Positions 28,341 through 35,487 of a DNA stretch of 64,000 nt are shown piece after piece. Below the pieces are notes generated by a model. The model searched no databases, was not told the origin of the DNA, and worked only from the letters and a program-made list of their open reading frames with translations. Both the position numbers and the translations under genes were made by a program. Position 1 is the first letter of the stretch; every line of letters starts with the position of its first letter. Source of the DNA: Woeseiaceae bacterium (GTDB taxonomy: Bacteria; Pseudomonadota; Gammaproteobacteria; Steroidobacterales; Woeseiaceae); assembly GCA_028277185.1 (NCBI GenBank), contig JANQGQ010000037.1, positions 1 through 64,000 of the forward strand. Reading direction: 5' to 3'.

Positions 28341-28589
28341 ATGGCAAGCATCACCATCCGCAACCTCGACCAGGAAACCAAAGACCGCCTGCGAATTCGC
28401 GCCGCCCGGCGGCGGCGATCCATGGAGGACGAGGCGCGCAACATACTGCGTGAAGCCCTGGCGGGCGACGCCGCGACTCCAGGGAATCTTGCCGCCTCGA
28501 TTGCCGCGCGGTTCGAACCGCTCGGCGGCGTCGATCTGGAGCTTCCGCCGCGTGAGCCCATGCGCGATCCGCCGGCGCTGCCGGAGTGA
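28341..28589 (+). CDS. fitA: FitA-like ribbon-helix-helix antitoxin
   Basis: An 82-residue protein starting MASITIRNLDQETKDRLRIR, the signature of FitA/Arc-type ribbon-helix-helix antitoxins, followed by RRRRSMEDEARNILREAL. The C-terminal tail (PREPMRDPPALPE) should insert into the PIN toxin active site. The start at 28341 is fixed by the strand position. The stop overlaps the toxin GTG start (GTGA), so the two are translationally coupled. It should also bind the inverted repeat just upstream. Confidence 0.88.
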   Translation: MASITIRNLDQETKDRLRIRAARRRRSMEDEARNILREALAGDAATPGNLAASIAARFEPLGGVDLELPPREPMRDPPALPE

Positions 28590-29005
28590 TCGTCCTGGAC
28601 ACGAATGTTCTGTCGGAACTGATGAAAGCGGAGCCGGCGGAGAACGTGGTGGCGTGGGTCGGGGCGCAGCCGACGAGCAGCCTGTTCGTGACCGCGATCA
28701 ATCAGGCAGAAATACTCTATGGGATAGCGCTGCTGCCGGACGGCCGCCGCCGATCGGCGTTCGCGGCTGCCGCCGAAGCGATGTTCGAGGAGGACTTCGG
28801 CGCCCGCATACTGGCTTTCGGCAGCGATGCGGCGGAGGCGTATGCGGATATCGCGGCGGCCCGCCGACGTCAACGGCGGCCGATTTCGCAGTCCGATGCC
28901 CAGATTGCCGCGATCGCACGGTCTACCGGCGCAACGCTCGCAACGCGAAATGCCGCGGACTTCGAAGGCTGCGATGTGACCCTGGTTGATCCCTGGCGGC
29001 CCTAG
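28586..29005 (+). CDS. fitB: FitB/VapC-like PIN-domain toxin
   Basis: A 139-residue PIN-domain ribonuclease toxin. The N-terminal LDTNVLSELMK is typical of FitB, giving the first acidic metal ligand (Asp at residue 5). A conserved Glu lies in INQAEILYGIALLPDGRRR. Further acidic residues lie in ISQSDAQIAAIARSTGATLATRNAADFEGCDV, and the protein ends LVDPW. PIN toxins cleave tRNA or other RNA in a metal-dependent way. The GTG start overlaps the antitoxin stop. Confidence 0.9.
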   Translation: MIVLDTNVLSELMKAEPAENVVAWVGAQPTSSLFVTAINQAEILYGIALLPDGRRRSAFAAAAEAMFEEDFGARILAFGSDAAEAYADIAAARRRQRRPISQSDAQIAAIARSTGATLATRNAADFEGCDVTLVDPWRP

Positions 29006-29050
29006 CGTGTGCTCGCTGTAAGTGATGGTGAAGCTTCCGTCCCGAAGTAC

Positions 29051-29056
29051 TATAAT
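29051..29056 (+). promoter_or_regulatory. Possible -10 box upstream of pyrC
   Basis: A perfect TATAAT lies 88 bp before the pyrC start, in the 138-bp gap after fitB. No good -35 hexamer is seen at 16-18 bp upstream (GTGAAG is the closest). The motif GAAGCTTCC occurs twice in the same gap, at about 29030 and 29102. This is suggestive only. Confidence 0.3.
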
Positions 29057-29143
29057 TACGCTCCACGCTCCCTCGATAAATCCAGGGAATCGGAAGAGTA
29101 GAAGCTTCCACCAGTCTGCTTCTGTCCGGGACAGGGAAAGTGA

Positions 29144-30229
29144 ATGAGGCTCGACTCCGGTAGCCACACGTCTTCGCACGGCACCGATGATCTTTTAACA
29201 CTCCGTCAGCCGGACGATTGGCACGTCCATCTGCGCGACGACGACATGTTGGCCTTCGCCGCCGACTACACGGCCCGGCAGTTTGCGCGCGCGATCGTGA
29301 TGCCGAATCTCGACCCACCGATAACGACGGCCGCGGCGGCCGCTGCCTACCGAACGCGGATTCTGGACGCCCTCCCCGAGGGCCGGCGCTTCACGCCGCT
29401 GATGACGGCCTACCTGACCGACGAAATCGATGCGGAAGAGATCGCGCAGGGGTTCGCGGATGGCGTGTTCACCGCCTGTAAACTCTATCCTGCCGGTGCC
29501 ACCACCAATTCGGCGTCCGGCGTGACGGACGTGCGCAAGATCTGGCCGGTGCTGGAGCGTATGGAGACGATCGGTATGCTGCTCCTCGTGCACGGCGAGG
29601 TCGTGTCGCCCGATATCGACATTTTCGACCGTGAGGCCGTGTTCCTGGAGACCGTGCTGGCGCCGGTGCTTAAGGATTTCCCCGGTCTCAAGGTCGTACT
29701 CGAGCACATTACGACCGACGACTCCGTGCAGTTCATCGAGACGGCGAGTGCGAACGTGGCGGCGACGATTACCGCGCACCACCTCCGGATCGACCGCAAC
29801 GCGATGTTCGAGGGCGGGCTCCGGCCGCACGCATACTGCCTTCCCGTCGCCAAGCGCCGCCGCCACAAAGAGGCATTGCGCCGGGCTGCGACGTCGGGCA
29901 ATCCCAGGTTCTTCCTCGGCACGGATTCGGCGCCGCACCAGAAACACGAAAAGGAAAGCGCCTGTGGCTGCGCCGGCATCTTCAGCGCGCCGACAGCCCT
30001 CGAAAGCTACGCCCTGACATTCGAGGAGGAAGGCGCGCTGGACCGCCTCGAGGCCTTCGCGTCCGAGTACGGTCCGCGCTTCTACGGTCTGCCGCTCAAC
30101 GAGGGCACGGTATCGCTGCGGCGGCAGCCGCAGGACGTACCCGGGCTGATGAGGGACGGCGACGTGCAGGTCGTGCCGTTTCATGCGGGCGAAACTCTCG
30201 CCTGGCGCTTCAGTGGCCGGGAGAGCTGA
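29144..30229 (+). CDS. pyrC: Dihydroorotase (class II)
   Basis: A 361-residue zinc amidohydrolase converting carbamoyl-aspartate to dihydroorotate in pyrimidine synthesis. Metal ligands His27 and His29 are in DDWHVHLRD, the likely carboxylated Lys113 is in ACKLYPAGATTNS, further His residues lie in LVHGEV and LEHITT, and the catalytic Asp is in FLGTDSAPH. Length and the PNLDPP and HHLRIDRNAMFEGGLRPH blocks match the class II enzyme of beta/gammaproteobacteria. An AGGGAAAG stretch precedes the ATG. The N-terminus is about 10 residues longer than usual, so a later start is possible. It is the one clear housekeeping gene before the accessory region. Confidence 0.96.
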   Translation: MRLDSGSHTSSHGTDDLLTLRQPDDWHVHLRDDDMLAFAADYTARQFARAIVMPNLDPPITTAAAAAAYRTRILDALPEGRRFTPLMTAYLTDEIDAEEIAQGFADGVFTACKLYPAGATTNSASGVTDVRKIWPVLERMETIGMLLLVHGEVVSPDIDIFDREAVFLETVLAPVLKDFPGLKVVLEHITTDDSVQFIETASANVAATITAHHLRIDRNAMFEGGLRPHAYCLPVAKRRRHKEALRRAATSGNPRFFLGTDSAPHQKHEKESACGCAGIFSAPTALESYALTFEEEGALDRLEAFASEYGPRFYGLPLNEGTVSLRRQPQDVPGLMRDGDVQVVPFHAGETLAWRFSGRES

Positions 30230-30327
30230 ACGGGGTACGTTCATTCCCGGCTCCACTTTGTGGTAGCCAACCGCGTGCAAGGACCACTCTTTCCCTAAGG
30301 AGACGTGCGATCGTCAGGGGATAAGGT

Positions 30328-30564
30328 GTGCCATGCCTGGTCGGGATTACCACGGATGTCGAGCTATGCCGAACGTACTGGACATCCCGCGTCGTCGGTC
30401 TGTGCGACTGGCAAGTACTGAGTTCTCACGGCACGCGCTGGACGGCGCGCTATGCCGCTGAAGACCAGGCCAGCGAATCGGGGTGCAGACTGGACCTCGA
30501 GGCAAGCGGTGCCGCGATCGCGCGTTGGAGCGTAATCCGGTTTCGATACGAGCGGGGCGGGTAA
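30328..30564 (+). CDS. Conserved 78-aa small protein, copy 2
   Basis: The second copy of the small protein seen at 19095-19331, diverged but collinear over all 78 residues. Shared positions include MPC-x-VGITT, the spaced Cys and YW, RVVG against RVTG, the GC pair and ARWS-x-x-RF-x-Y. The GTG start follows an AGGGGATAAG ribosome-binding stretch. No known domain can be named. It lies about 100 bp after pyrC, at the left edge of the accessory region. Confidence 0.62.
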   Translation: MPCLVGITTDVELCRTYWTSRVVGLCDWQVLSSHGTRWTARYAAEDQASESGCRLDLEASGAAIARWSVIRFRYERGG

Positions 30565-30780
30565 GTGGATTGTGAATCCGACGATGCCTTGACGCATCCG
30601 CCCAAAAAACCTGCACGGGCATATTGCGTCGAGTGTACGGCTGCACACGAAGTCCTCCGGCAGGCCGATCCAGCGCCGATGGGCGCTGAGCGGTCCGAAG
30701 TCCTCCAGTTGTTCTAGGCTGAAGGACGAAGTGTGCACTGATCGGTCGATCCGGCGCAGCGCCCCGGGTAAGGTCGAGCC

Positions 30781-31062
30781 ATGCGTGCGGTCTTTGCAAT
30801 GCTTGTACTGGCGGCGTCCCTTGCCGCTGTAGTCGACAATCGGGCGCTCTCGGACGACGAGATCCGCCAGATCCTGATTCAGCGGTCCATCGCGTCTTAC
30901 TCCGGCAATTGTCCCTGCCCGTACAATCGAGCTTCAAACGGCAGCCGGTGCGGGAAACGGAGTGCATACAGTCGACCGGGCGGTGCCAGTCCACTGTGTT
31001 ATCCGAGCGATGTTACGGATGCCATGGTGGAGCGATATCGTCAAGGCCGAATGAGCCAATGA
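30781..31062 (+). CDS. Small secreted cysteine-rich protein
   Basis: A 93-residue protein with an N-terminal hydrophobic segment (MRAVFAMLVLAASLAAVV), probably a signal peptide. The mature part carries SIASYSGNCPCPYNRASNGS, then RCG, SAYSRPGG and PLCYPSDVTDAM. I recall this conserved block from many proteobacterial hypothetical proteins. The four cysteines (CPC, CG, LC) could form disulphides or bind a metal in the periplasm. No function is known to me. The gene stands alone, with about 215 bp before it and 330 bp after it that hold no convincing gene. Confidence 0.72.
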   Translation: MRAVFAMLVLAASLAAVVDNRALSDDEIRQILIQRSIASYSGNCPCPYNRASNGSRCGKRSAYSRPGGASPLCYPSDVTDAMVERYRQGRMSQ

Positions 31063-31390
31063 TTCGTGCTCGGGTTTCCGACAGTCAACAGCTGGTTTTT
31101 TTGAGCCCCATGGCCCTTTGATAAAAGTGTGCGGAGACGCGAGTTCATTGGGGGCTATTCTGGGAGGCAACAGGCTAGACGCTGAGACAAAAAAACCTAT
31201 CTGAATCGGATAGATACAGATTTCGGTCGGCAGTACCCATAACCACTACTTAACTTACTGACCTCGCAGGCGATGTCGCCGCAGGTCAGTTTTATTGTGT
31301 CGGTTCTACAGCCAAGCCAGCCTCGCTCAGGCGTCACCTTCAAGGGTGAATCTCAAGGCCCTAATGGCCCGCAAGCGTCAGATACCCAAG
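31063..31390. other. Non-coding stretch
   Basis: About 330 bp between the cysteine-rich protein and the stop of the restriction endonuclease. Only short overlapping reading frames occur here, without recognisable products. I see no tRNA, clear terminator or repeat. Confidence 0.5.
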
Positions 31391-32164
31391 CTAGTCGCTC
31401 TCTGCATTCTTCGCTTGTTCGGCAAGCAGCTTGGCGAGCTGATTTGCCACCGACTTGGGAATATTGAAGGGGAACGCTCTCCAGTAAGTGTAGAAATCGT
31501 CGGCCGAGGCGAATGCTCCGTTTCCATTCCGCAAGTCCTCAAGCGCAGTAACAGCGCCAATGTACTCCCGCGTGGTAGATGACCGCTCTTTCGATGCGAT
31601 CTTCCAGGACTCCTGCACGATTAGCTCCAGGTCTGTGACGCGAGTTAGCGACTCCTCGTCTAGTGTATAAATCGCGATCAGGTCGACATGCGATTCGTAA
31701 TCTGCGAACGGACGAAGTATGGACGGCCATTTAAACTCTGGATACTTGAAGTACGTATTCCCCGTATAGAGCGTGATACGGCTCTGGGTCTGTTTTTCCG
31801 ACTTACTCCGCCGGGCGACCTTGATATCTACGGCATGATGTGTGCCTTTAAGACTGGGGCCAGTGAGTTCCAAGTCTGGGTACCCTCGCTCCGTCCCCGG
31901 TGTCATTTCAACGCCGCCAATCGCTTGTATCTTGCTCTTCAGAAAGCTGGTCAGGGAGACTTCGACGATATTTGCTAGTGCTGCCGATTCCTTCGGAAGC
32001 GCTTCGAACTGACCGGCTTCAAGAAGAATTCTGCGGAGTTCAGGTTCGTTTTCCGCGCGAATAGGCCAGTCAGTTGTGCCCTTGTCCTTGCAGTAGACTG
32101 CAAACGGCCGAAATTCGTAATCGGCACACAGGTCACGAAGCCATCGAACGAGATCGTCAATCAC
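31391..32164 (-). CDS. Type II restriction endonuclease, EcoRV-like
   Basis: A 257-residue restriction endonuclease (GTG start at 32164, overlapping the controller stop by 8 bp). The catalytic PD-(D/E)XK motif is GYPDLEL with Asp97, then AVDIKVARR with Asp113 and Lys115. The 16-residue spacing between the two Asp equals that of EcoRV (Asp74, Asp90, Lys92). Further EcoRV-like blocks are LYTGNTYFKYPE and, near the C-terminus, VQESWKIAS followed by GNGAFASADDFYTYWRAF, which parallels the EcoRV end. It should cut a specific duplex sequence. The target cannot be read from the sequence, and the cognate enzyme here is an m5C, not an m6A, methyltransferase. Confidence 0.84.
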   Translation of the reverse strand: MIDDLVRWLRDLCADYEFRPFAVYCKDKGTTDWPIRAENEPELRRILLEAGQFEALPKESAALANIVEVSLTSFLKSKIQAIGGVEMTPGTERGYPDLELTGPSLKGTHHAVDIKVARRSKSEKQTQSRITLYTGNTYFKYPEFKWPSILRPFADYESHVDLIAIYTLDEESLTRVTDLELIVQESWKIASKERSSTTREYIGAVTALEDLRNGNGAFASADDFYTYWRAFPFNIPKSVANQLAKLLAEQAKNAESD

Positions 32165-32378
32165 GCCGATACTCCAACAGGTCGTTGGGCGTGCAGTCCA
32201 AAGCGTGGCAGATCTTGTCGATAGTCTTGAGGCTGGGGTTGTACTCATCTCTCGTGCCGAGAGACTCCAAGGTGGCCCGGGACAATCCCGTGAGTTCGGC
32301 GAGGCGCTCGTACGTCATCTTCTCGTTTGTTTGCTCGCTAAAAGCGGCCATCACGGATTTGAGGCGTAGTTGAATCAA
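32157..32378 (-). CDS. XRE-family controller of the restriction-modification system
   Basis: A 73-residue helix-turn-helix protein (TYERLAELTGLSRATLESLG, then NPSLKTIDKICHALDCTPNDLLEY). This is a Cro/C1-type pattern common to small controllers. The TTG start at 32378 gives MIQLRLKSVM, matching how this subfamily usually begins; an ATG at 32351 is the alternative. It is translated just before the endonuclease with an 8-bp overlap, as expected for a C protein that delays endonuclease expression until methylation is complete. It faces the divergent methyltransferase gene across 76 bp. Confidence 0.85.
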   Translation of the reverse strand: MIQLRLKSVMAAFSEQTNEKMTYERLAELTGLSRATLESLGTRDEYNPSLKTIDKICHALDCTPNDLLEYRRD

Positions 32379-32385
32379 TGTCTAT

Positions 32386-32404
32386 CTTGTACTCTGAATA
32401 CAAG
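32386..32404. promoter_or_regulatory. Candidate C-box operator of the restriction-modification system
   Basis: CTTGTA and TACAAG form a perfect 6-bp inverted repeat with a 7-bp spacer, 8 bp upstream of the controller start and 51 bp upstream of the methyltransferase ATG. Its place between divergent controller and methyltransferase genes fits a C-protein binding site acting on both. Assignment rests on symmetry and position only. Confidence 0.5.
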
Positions 32405-32454
32405 TTCACTAAACTCTGGTACATTGTCGCCAAAACCTAGGTGATTCCCAAGCG

Positions 32455-33723
32455 ATGCATAAATCTCTCAGTCTATTCACAGGCGCTGGTGGCCTTGATC
32501 TCGGCCTACACAAAGCCGGTTTCGAGGCGTCGGTCGCCGTCGAATGCGACCCTGTTTGCATCGAGACCTTAGAGTCACCGCTGAATATGCGCTGGTGGCG
32601 AAACACGTCGATTATCAGCGAGCCGATCGAAGACATCTCTAGTAATCAACTTCTTGAATTAGCAGATCTCGAAAAAGGAGAGGCGAAATTGCTTGTTGGC
32701 GGACCGCCGTGCCAGCCCTTTTCGAAGTCTGGGTATTGGCACAGTGGTGACGCGAAGCGGCTGAATGATCCCCGCGCGAATACGCTGACTGAGTACCTAC
32801 GGGTCTTGGAGGATACCCAACCCGAGGCGTTTCTCCTGGAGAACGTGCCTGGTCTGGCATTCAGTGAGAAGGATGACGGCCTTCAGCTGTTGAGGCGAGA
32901 GGTCGAAGCGATCAATCGTCGGACGGGCAGTCGATATTCACTCCGAGCGTCGCAGTTGAACGCTGTGCAATTCGGCGTTCCTCAAGCAAGGGAGCGAGTC
33001 TTTGTCATTGGACATCGAGAGGGAAGAGTTTTCCAGTTCCCAAAGGCGACTCATAGGCTACCGCCACGCGTAGACATGTCCAATGGTGTAACTGACGTCC
33101 CCGCAAGGCGGGTTGTTGACGGCCTGCAACCATGGGCCACTGCCTGGGACGCCTTAGCGAGCATATCGACTCCTGACGACCCCGACCTTCGAGTTCGCGG
33201 AAAATGGGCGGACTTGTTGCCGTCAATCCCTGAGGGCCACAACTACCTTTACCATACGGAGAGAGGAGGAGGGCTTGCGATCTTTGGGTGGAGGCGGCGC
33301 TATTGGAGCATGCTGCTGAAGCTTGCAAAGAATCGACCGTCATGGACTCTCACAGCACAGCCAGGGCCGGCTATCGGGCCGTTTCATTGGGATAGCCGCA
33401 GGTTATCCGCGACGGAGCTTTGTGCACTCCAGACCTTCCCCGACGACTATCACATTGAAGGCAACTGTGTGATGGCTCACCGGCAACTCGGTAATGCAGT
33501 CCCCAGTGCTTTAGCGGAGATACTCGGTCGAGAGATCAGGAAACAGTTCTTTGCGGAGTCCGAAGTCTCGACGGTTCCAACGCTACTACCGGCACGGCAG
33601 AAGCGCATTCCACCGGCAAAAGACCCTGAGCCAGTCGCTTCGAGATATAAACCTTTTGTTGGAGAACATGAGGAGCACCCCGGCGCCGGTCTAGGTCCCG
33701 GAGCGATCAAGAGAGCAGTCTAA
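32455..33723 (+). CDS. DNA (cytosine-5) methyltransferase
   Basis: A 422-residue m5C methyltransferase. Motif I is SLFTGAGGLDLGLHKAGFEA. Motif IV is VGGPPCQPFSKSG with catalytic Cys86, motif VI LLENVPGL at about 127-134, motif VIII QARERVFVIG, and motif X RQLGNAVP near 345. The target-recognition region lies at about 200-310. It should protect host DNA from the EcoRV-like nuclease encoded divergently. About 50 residues follow motif X, rich in Pro and charged residues, which is a longer tail than usual. Expression is probably tuned by the small HTH protein through the palindrome in the shared 76-bp gap. Confidence 0.93.
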   Translation: MHKSLSLFTGAGGLDLGLHKAGFEASVAVECDPVCIETLESPLNMRWWRNTSIISEPIEDISSNQLLELADLEKGEAKLLVGGPPCQPFSKSGYWHSGDAKRLNDPRANTLTEYLRVLEDTQPEAFLLENVPGLAFSEKDDGLQLLRREVEAINRRTGSRYSLRASQLNAVQFGVPQARERVFVIGHREGRVFQFPKATHRLPPRVDMSNGVTDVPARRVVDGLQPWATAWDALASISTPDDPDLRVRGKWADLLPSIPEGHNYLYHTERGGGLAIFGWRRRYWSMLLKLAKNRPSWTLTAQPGPAIGPFHWDSRRLSATELCALQTFPDDYHIEGNCVMAHRQLGNAVPSALAEILGREIRKQFFAESEVSTVPTLLPARQKRIPPAKDPEPVASRYKPFVGEHEEHPGAGLGPGAIKRAV

Positions 33724-33839
33724 ACAAAGAGCAGTGTCGCAACCTGTTGACTGATGGTGTGCGCTGTCAACAATCTCTAGTCTCTGAAGAGTTTCTGCGT
33801 TCGGCCTTCGCACATCATTTGCGGTAGAAATACACATTC

Positions 33840-34079
33840 ATGGACGAAGTAACCGCTCTCTATGACGATCTTGTGTCGATTCACAAGGCAGCTCTGGTTC
33901 TACAAAACGACCTCTCGAACGAGTCTCGTGCTGCCATGCAGAAAGCTCTAGAGCGAATTGAACGTAAGCTTCAAGCTGCGTTGAGCGCCCTCTCTGACGA
34001 AGAGTGTCACGACATCATGATCAAGCTTGACCGCGACTACGGTGGAGGTGCTTGGCGGGAGCTTGACGCGCTCCTGTGA
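33840..34079 (+). CDS. Small hypothetical helical protein
   Basis: A 79-residue acidic protein predicted all-helical from its heptad-like pattern (LVSIHKAALVLQNDL, ALERIERKLQAALSALSDEE). It ends with DYGGGAWRELDALL. There is no signal peptide or membrane segment. It lies 116 bp after the methyltransferase on the same strand and could be a passenger of the restriction-modification unit. No family is recognised, so the coding call rests on composition and an open frame with an ATG. Confidence 0.45.
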   Translation: MDEVTALYDDLVSIHKAALVLQNDLSNESRAAMQKALERIERKLQAALSALSDEECHDIMIKLDRDYGGGAWRELDALL

Positions 34080-34101
34080 CTGCTCGAGTTGTACGTTAAC
34101 C

Positions 34102-34444
34102 ATGAAAATCATGGACAGCCACATGCACGTGACTGACCTGTCACGAGGTCCGCTGGCCGCCACCCGATAGCTCACTTCGTTCAGATTGGTCGGTAGAGTC
34201 ATACCGACGCGAGTTCGATCAGCTTGATTTCGAAGGGTGCGTTCTCGTAGAAACCAGCCGTCTTTGGGAGAACGATCTTTGGTTGTTAGCTTTGGCGCAG
34301 TCCGATCCTTCCGCGCTCGGGGTCGTCGCCAACCTGCAGCCGGACCTTGAGGGCTTCGTCGAGCGCTTCGCACGGGCTCGGGCATCGACCAGGGTTCTCG
34401 GTTCGCCATCGGGCCGGAATAGCCGTGTTTTAGCCGAAACATAG
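34102..34444 (+). pseudogene. Amidohydrolase (Amidohydro_2-like) relic
   Basis: Reading from the ATG at 34102 gives MKIMDSHMHVTDLSRGPLA, with the HxH metal motif at the start of amidohydrolase_2 enzymes, then a stop at about 34168. In a shifted frame from about 34184 the same kind of protein continues: DQLDFEGCVLVETSRLWEND, LALAQSDPSALGVVANLQPD, LEGFVERF, ending at a TAG at 34442-34444. These blocks match the next part of that family, so one gene has suffered at least one frameshift and lost its 3' two-thirds. No intact reading frame remains. Confidence 0.6.
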
Positions 34445-34968
34445 TTTTCAACCGAACCGGTTGACTCCAGGCCCAATCAGGTATTCAATACCAGATAAGA
34501 TAAATTCGCAGTATCAGAAACGTATAAGAGAATATCGGAACAGTAACTATCGAATAGAAATCGCCACGAAGGGTTGTAGTCTTCCGGGTCGTTTGACGGT
34601 ACGGATGATGCTTTTGGACACCGGTTCAAATCCGGCTGCTCGAAAGAGATCGAAGCAGTTCATGCGGCTTCCGTGCAACGACCGGCACACGAGGCGCTCG
34701 TCATCGTGCTTGCGCCAGACGGCAATCAGGACGAACCGGACGATCCGCCGAAGCCGCGCAGCTACTTTAAGGGAGAAGTATGTCTATGGGGCCCCGCCAG
34801 GCTCAGGCAAAAGGCACAGTCTGCACACCGAATGTAGTTTCGGGCCTCGTCGGTTCAGTAGAGCCGAATCGTTGTAAACCAGTCAGCTCCGGAATGGAAG
34901 TTCTGCGCCAGCAGGTCCGCTCATCGCCCGAGCGTTGAGTTATCGGTTATTAAAAAAGGAACTTGATT
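34445..34968. other. Non-coding stretch with a tRNA-like T-arm
   Basis: About 520 bp without a convincing gene, more AT-rich than the flanks. At 34620-34636 the sequence reads ACCGGTTCAAATCCGGC, the form of a tRNA T-arm with its seven-base loop TTCAAAT, followed by seven bases (to 34643) that could be an acceptor strand. No matching 5' acceptor arm, D-arm or anticodon arm is seen upstream. It may therefore be a 3' tRNA fragment, as left by integration of a mobile element, or chance. Confidence 0.3.
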
Positions 34969-35406
34969 ATGACGAAGTCCATTTGTCCAACCGTACTACT
35001 GTCTGCATTCATAGCCTTAGGTATACCCGGTGAAGCGTTTGCTCAGTCCAATACCCAATGCACGGCAGCATCCGGTCAATCCGAATACGTATGCTACATA
35101 TTGGATGTCCCGAATGTCATTGAAAGTAATAGGGGGTGGTGGTTCACTGCTGCCCCCGAGGTAGGCACTTTTGCCCCTGTTACGGCCGGGGGGGTCGAGG
35201 TTGAATACACGAATTACTACACATGCCCTCAAGGCGGGCCTACACAGGTCGCAATAACGGGCCACTTTTTCACAGCGCCTCCTATCCATTTCAGCGCCGC
35301 ACCAACGACGATAACATGTGACAATCGCATTGTTGGTAAGAACTGGGCGGTGATATATCGTTATCGTTTTACTTGCGAAAGCTGCCATCAGGCTAATGGG
35401 TGGTGA
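34969..35406 (+). CDS. Secreted hypothetical protein
   Basis: A 145-residue protein with a clear signal peptide (hydrophobic core TVLLSAFIALGI, cleavage likely at AFAQ-S). The mature part has six cysteines in pairs (QCTAAS, YVCYIL, YTCPQG, ITCDN, FTCESCHQ). It is rich in beta-forming and aromatic residues, suggesting a disulphide-bonded periplasmic or extracellular fold. An AAGGA ribosome-binding site lies about 9 bp before the ATG at 34969. Base use is less GC-rich than the core genes, fitting the accessory region. No family is recognised. Confidence 0.68.
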   Translation: MTKSICPTVLLSAFIALGIPGEAFAQSNTQCTAASGQSEYVCYILDVPNVIESNRGWWFTAAPEVGTFAPVTAGGVEVEYTNYYTCPQGGPTQVAITGHFFTAPPIHFSAAPTTITCDNRIVGKNWAVIYRYRFTCESCHQANGW

Positions 35407-35487
35407 CGATACAGATATTAGGCGGCTCTTCTAACCTGACCTGAAGTCCATGCTATACATGTAGCTAACTGGATGTGGTGATTGCGC

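Noticed and set aside
29195..30280. Minus-strand frame of 361 codons covering pyrC
   Set aside because: Antisense to an unmistakable dihydroorotase gene; no protein features.
30364..30738. Minus-strand frame of 124 codons overlapping the second 78-aa gene
   Set aside because: It overlaps the conserved 78-aa gene antisense over half its length and its product is not recognised.
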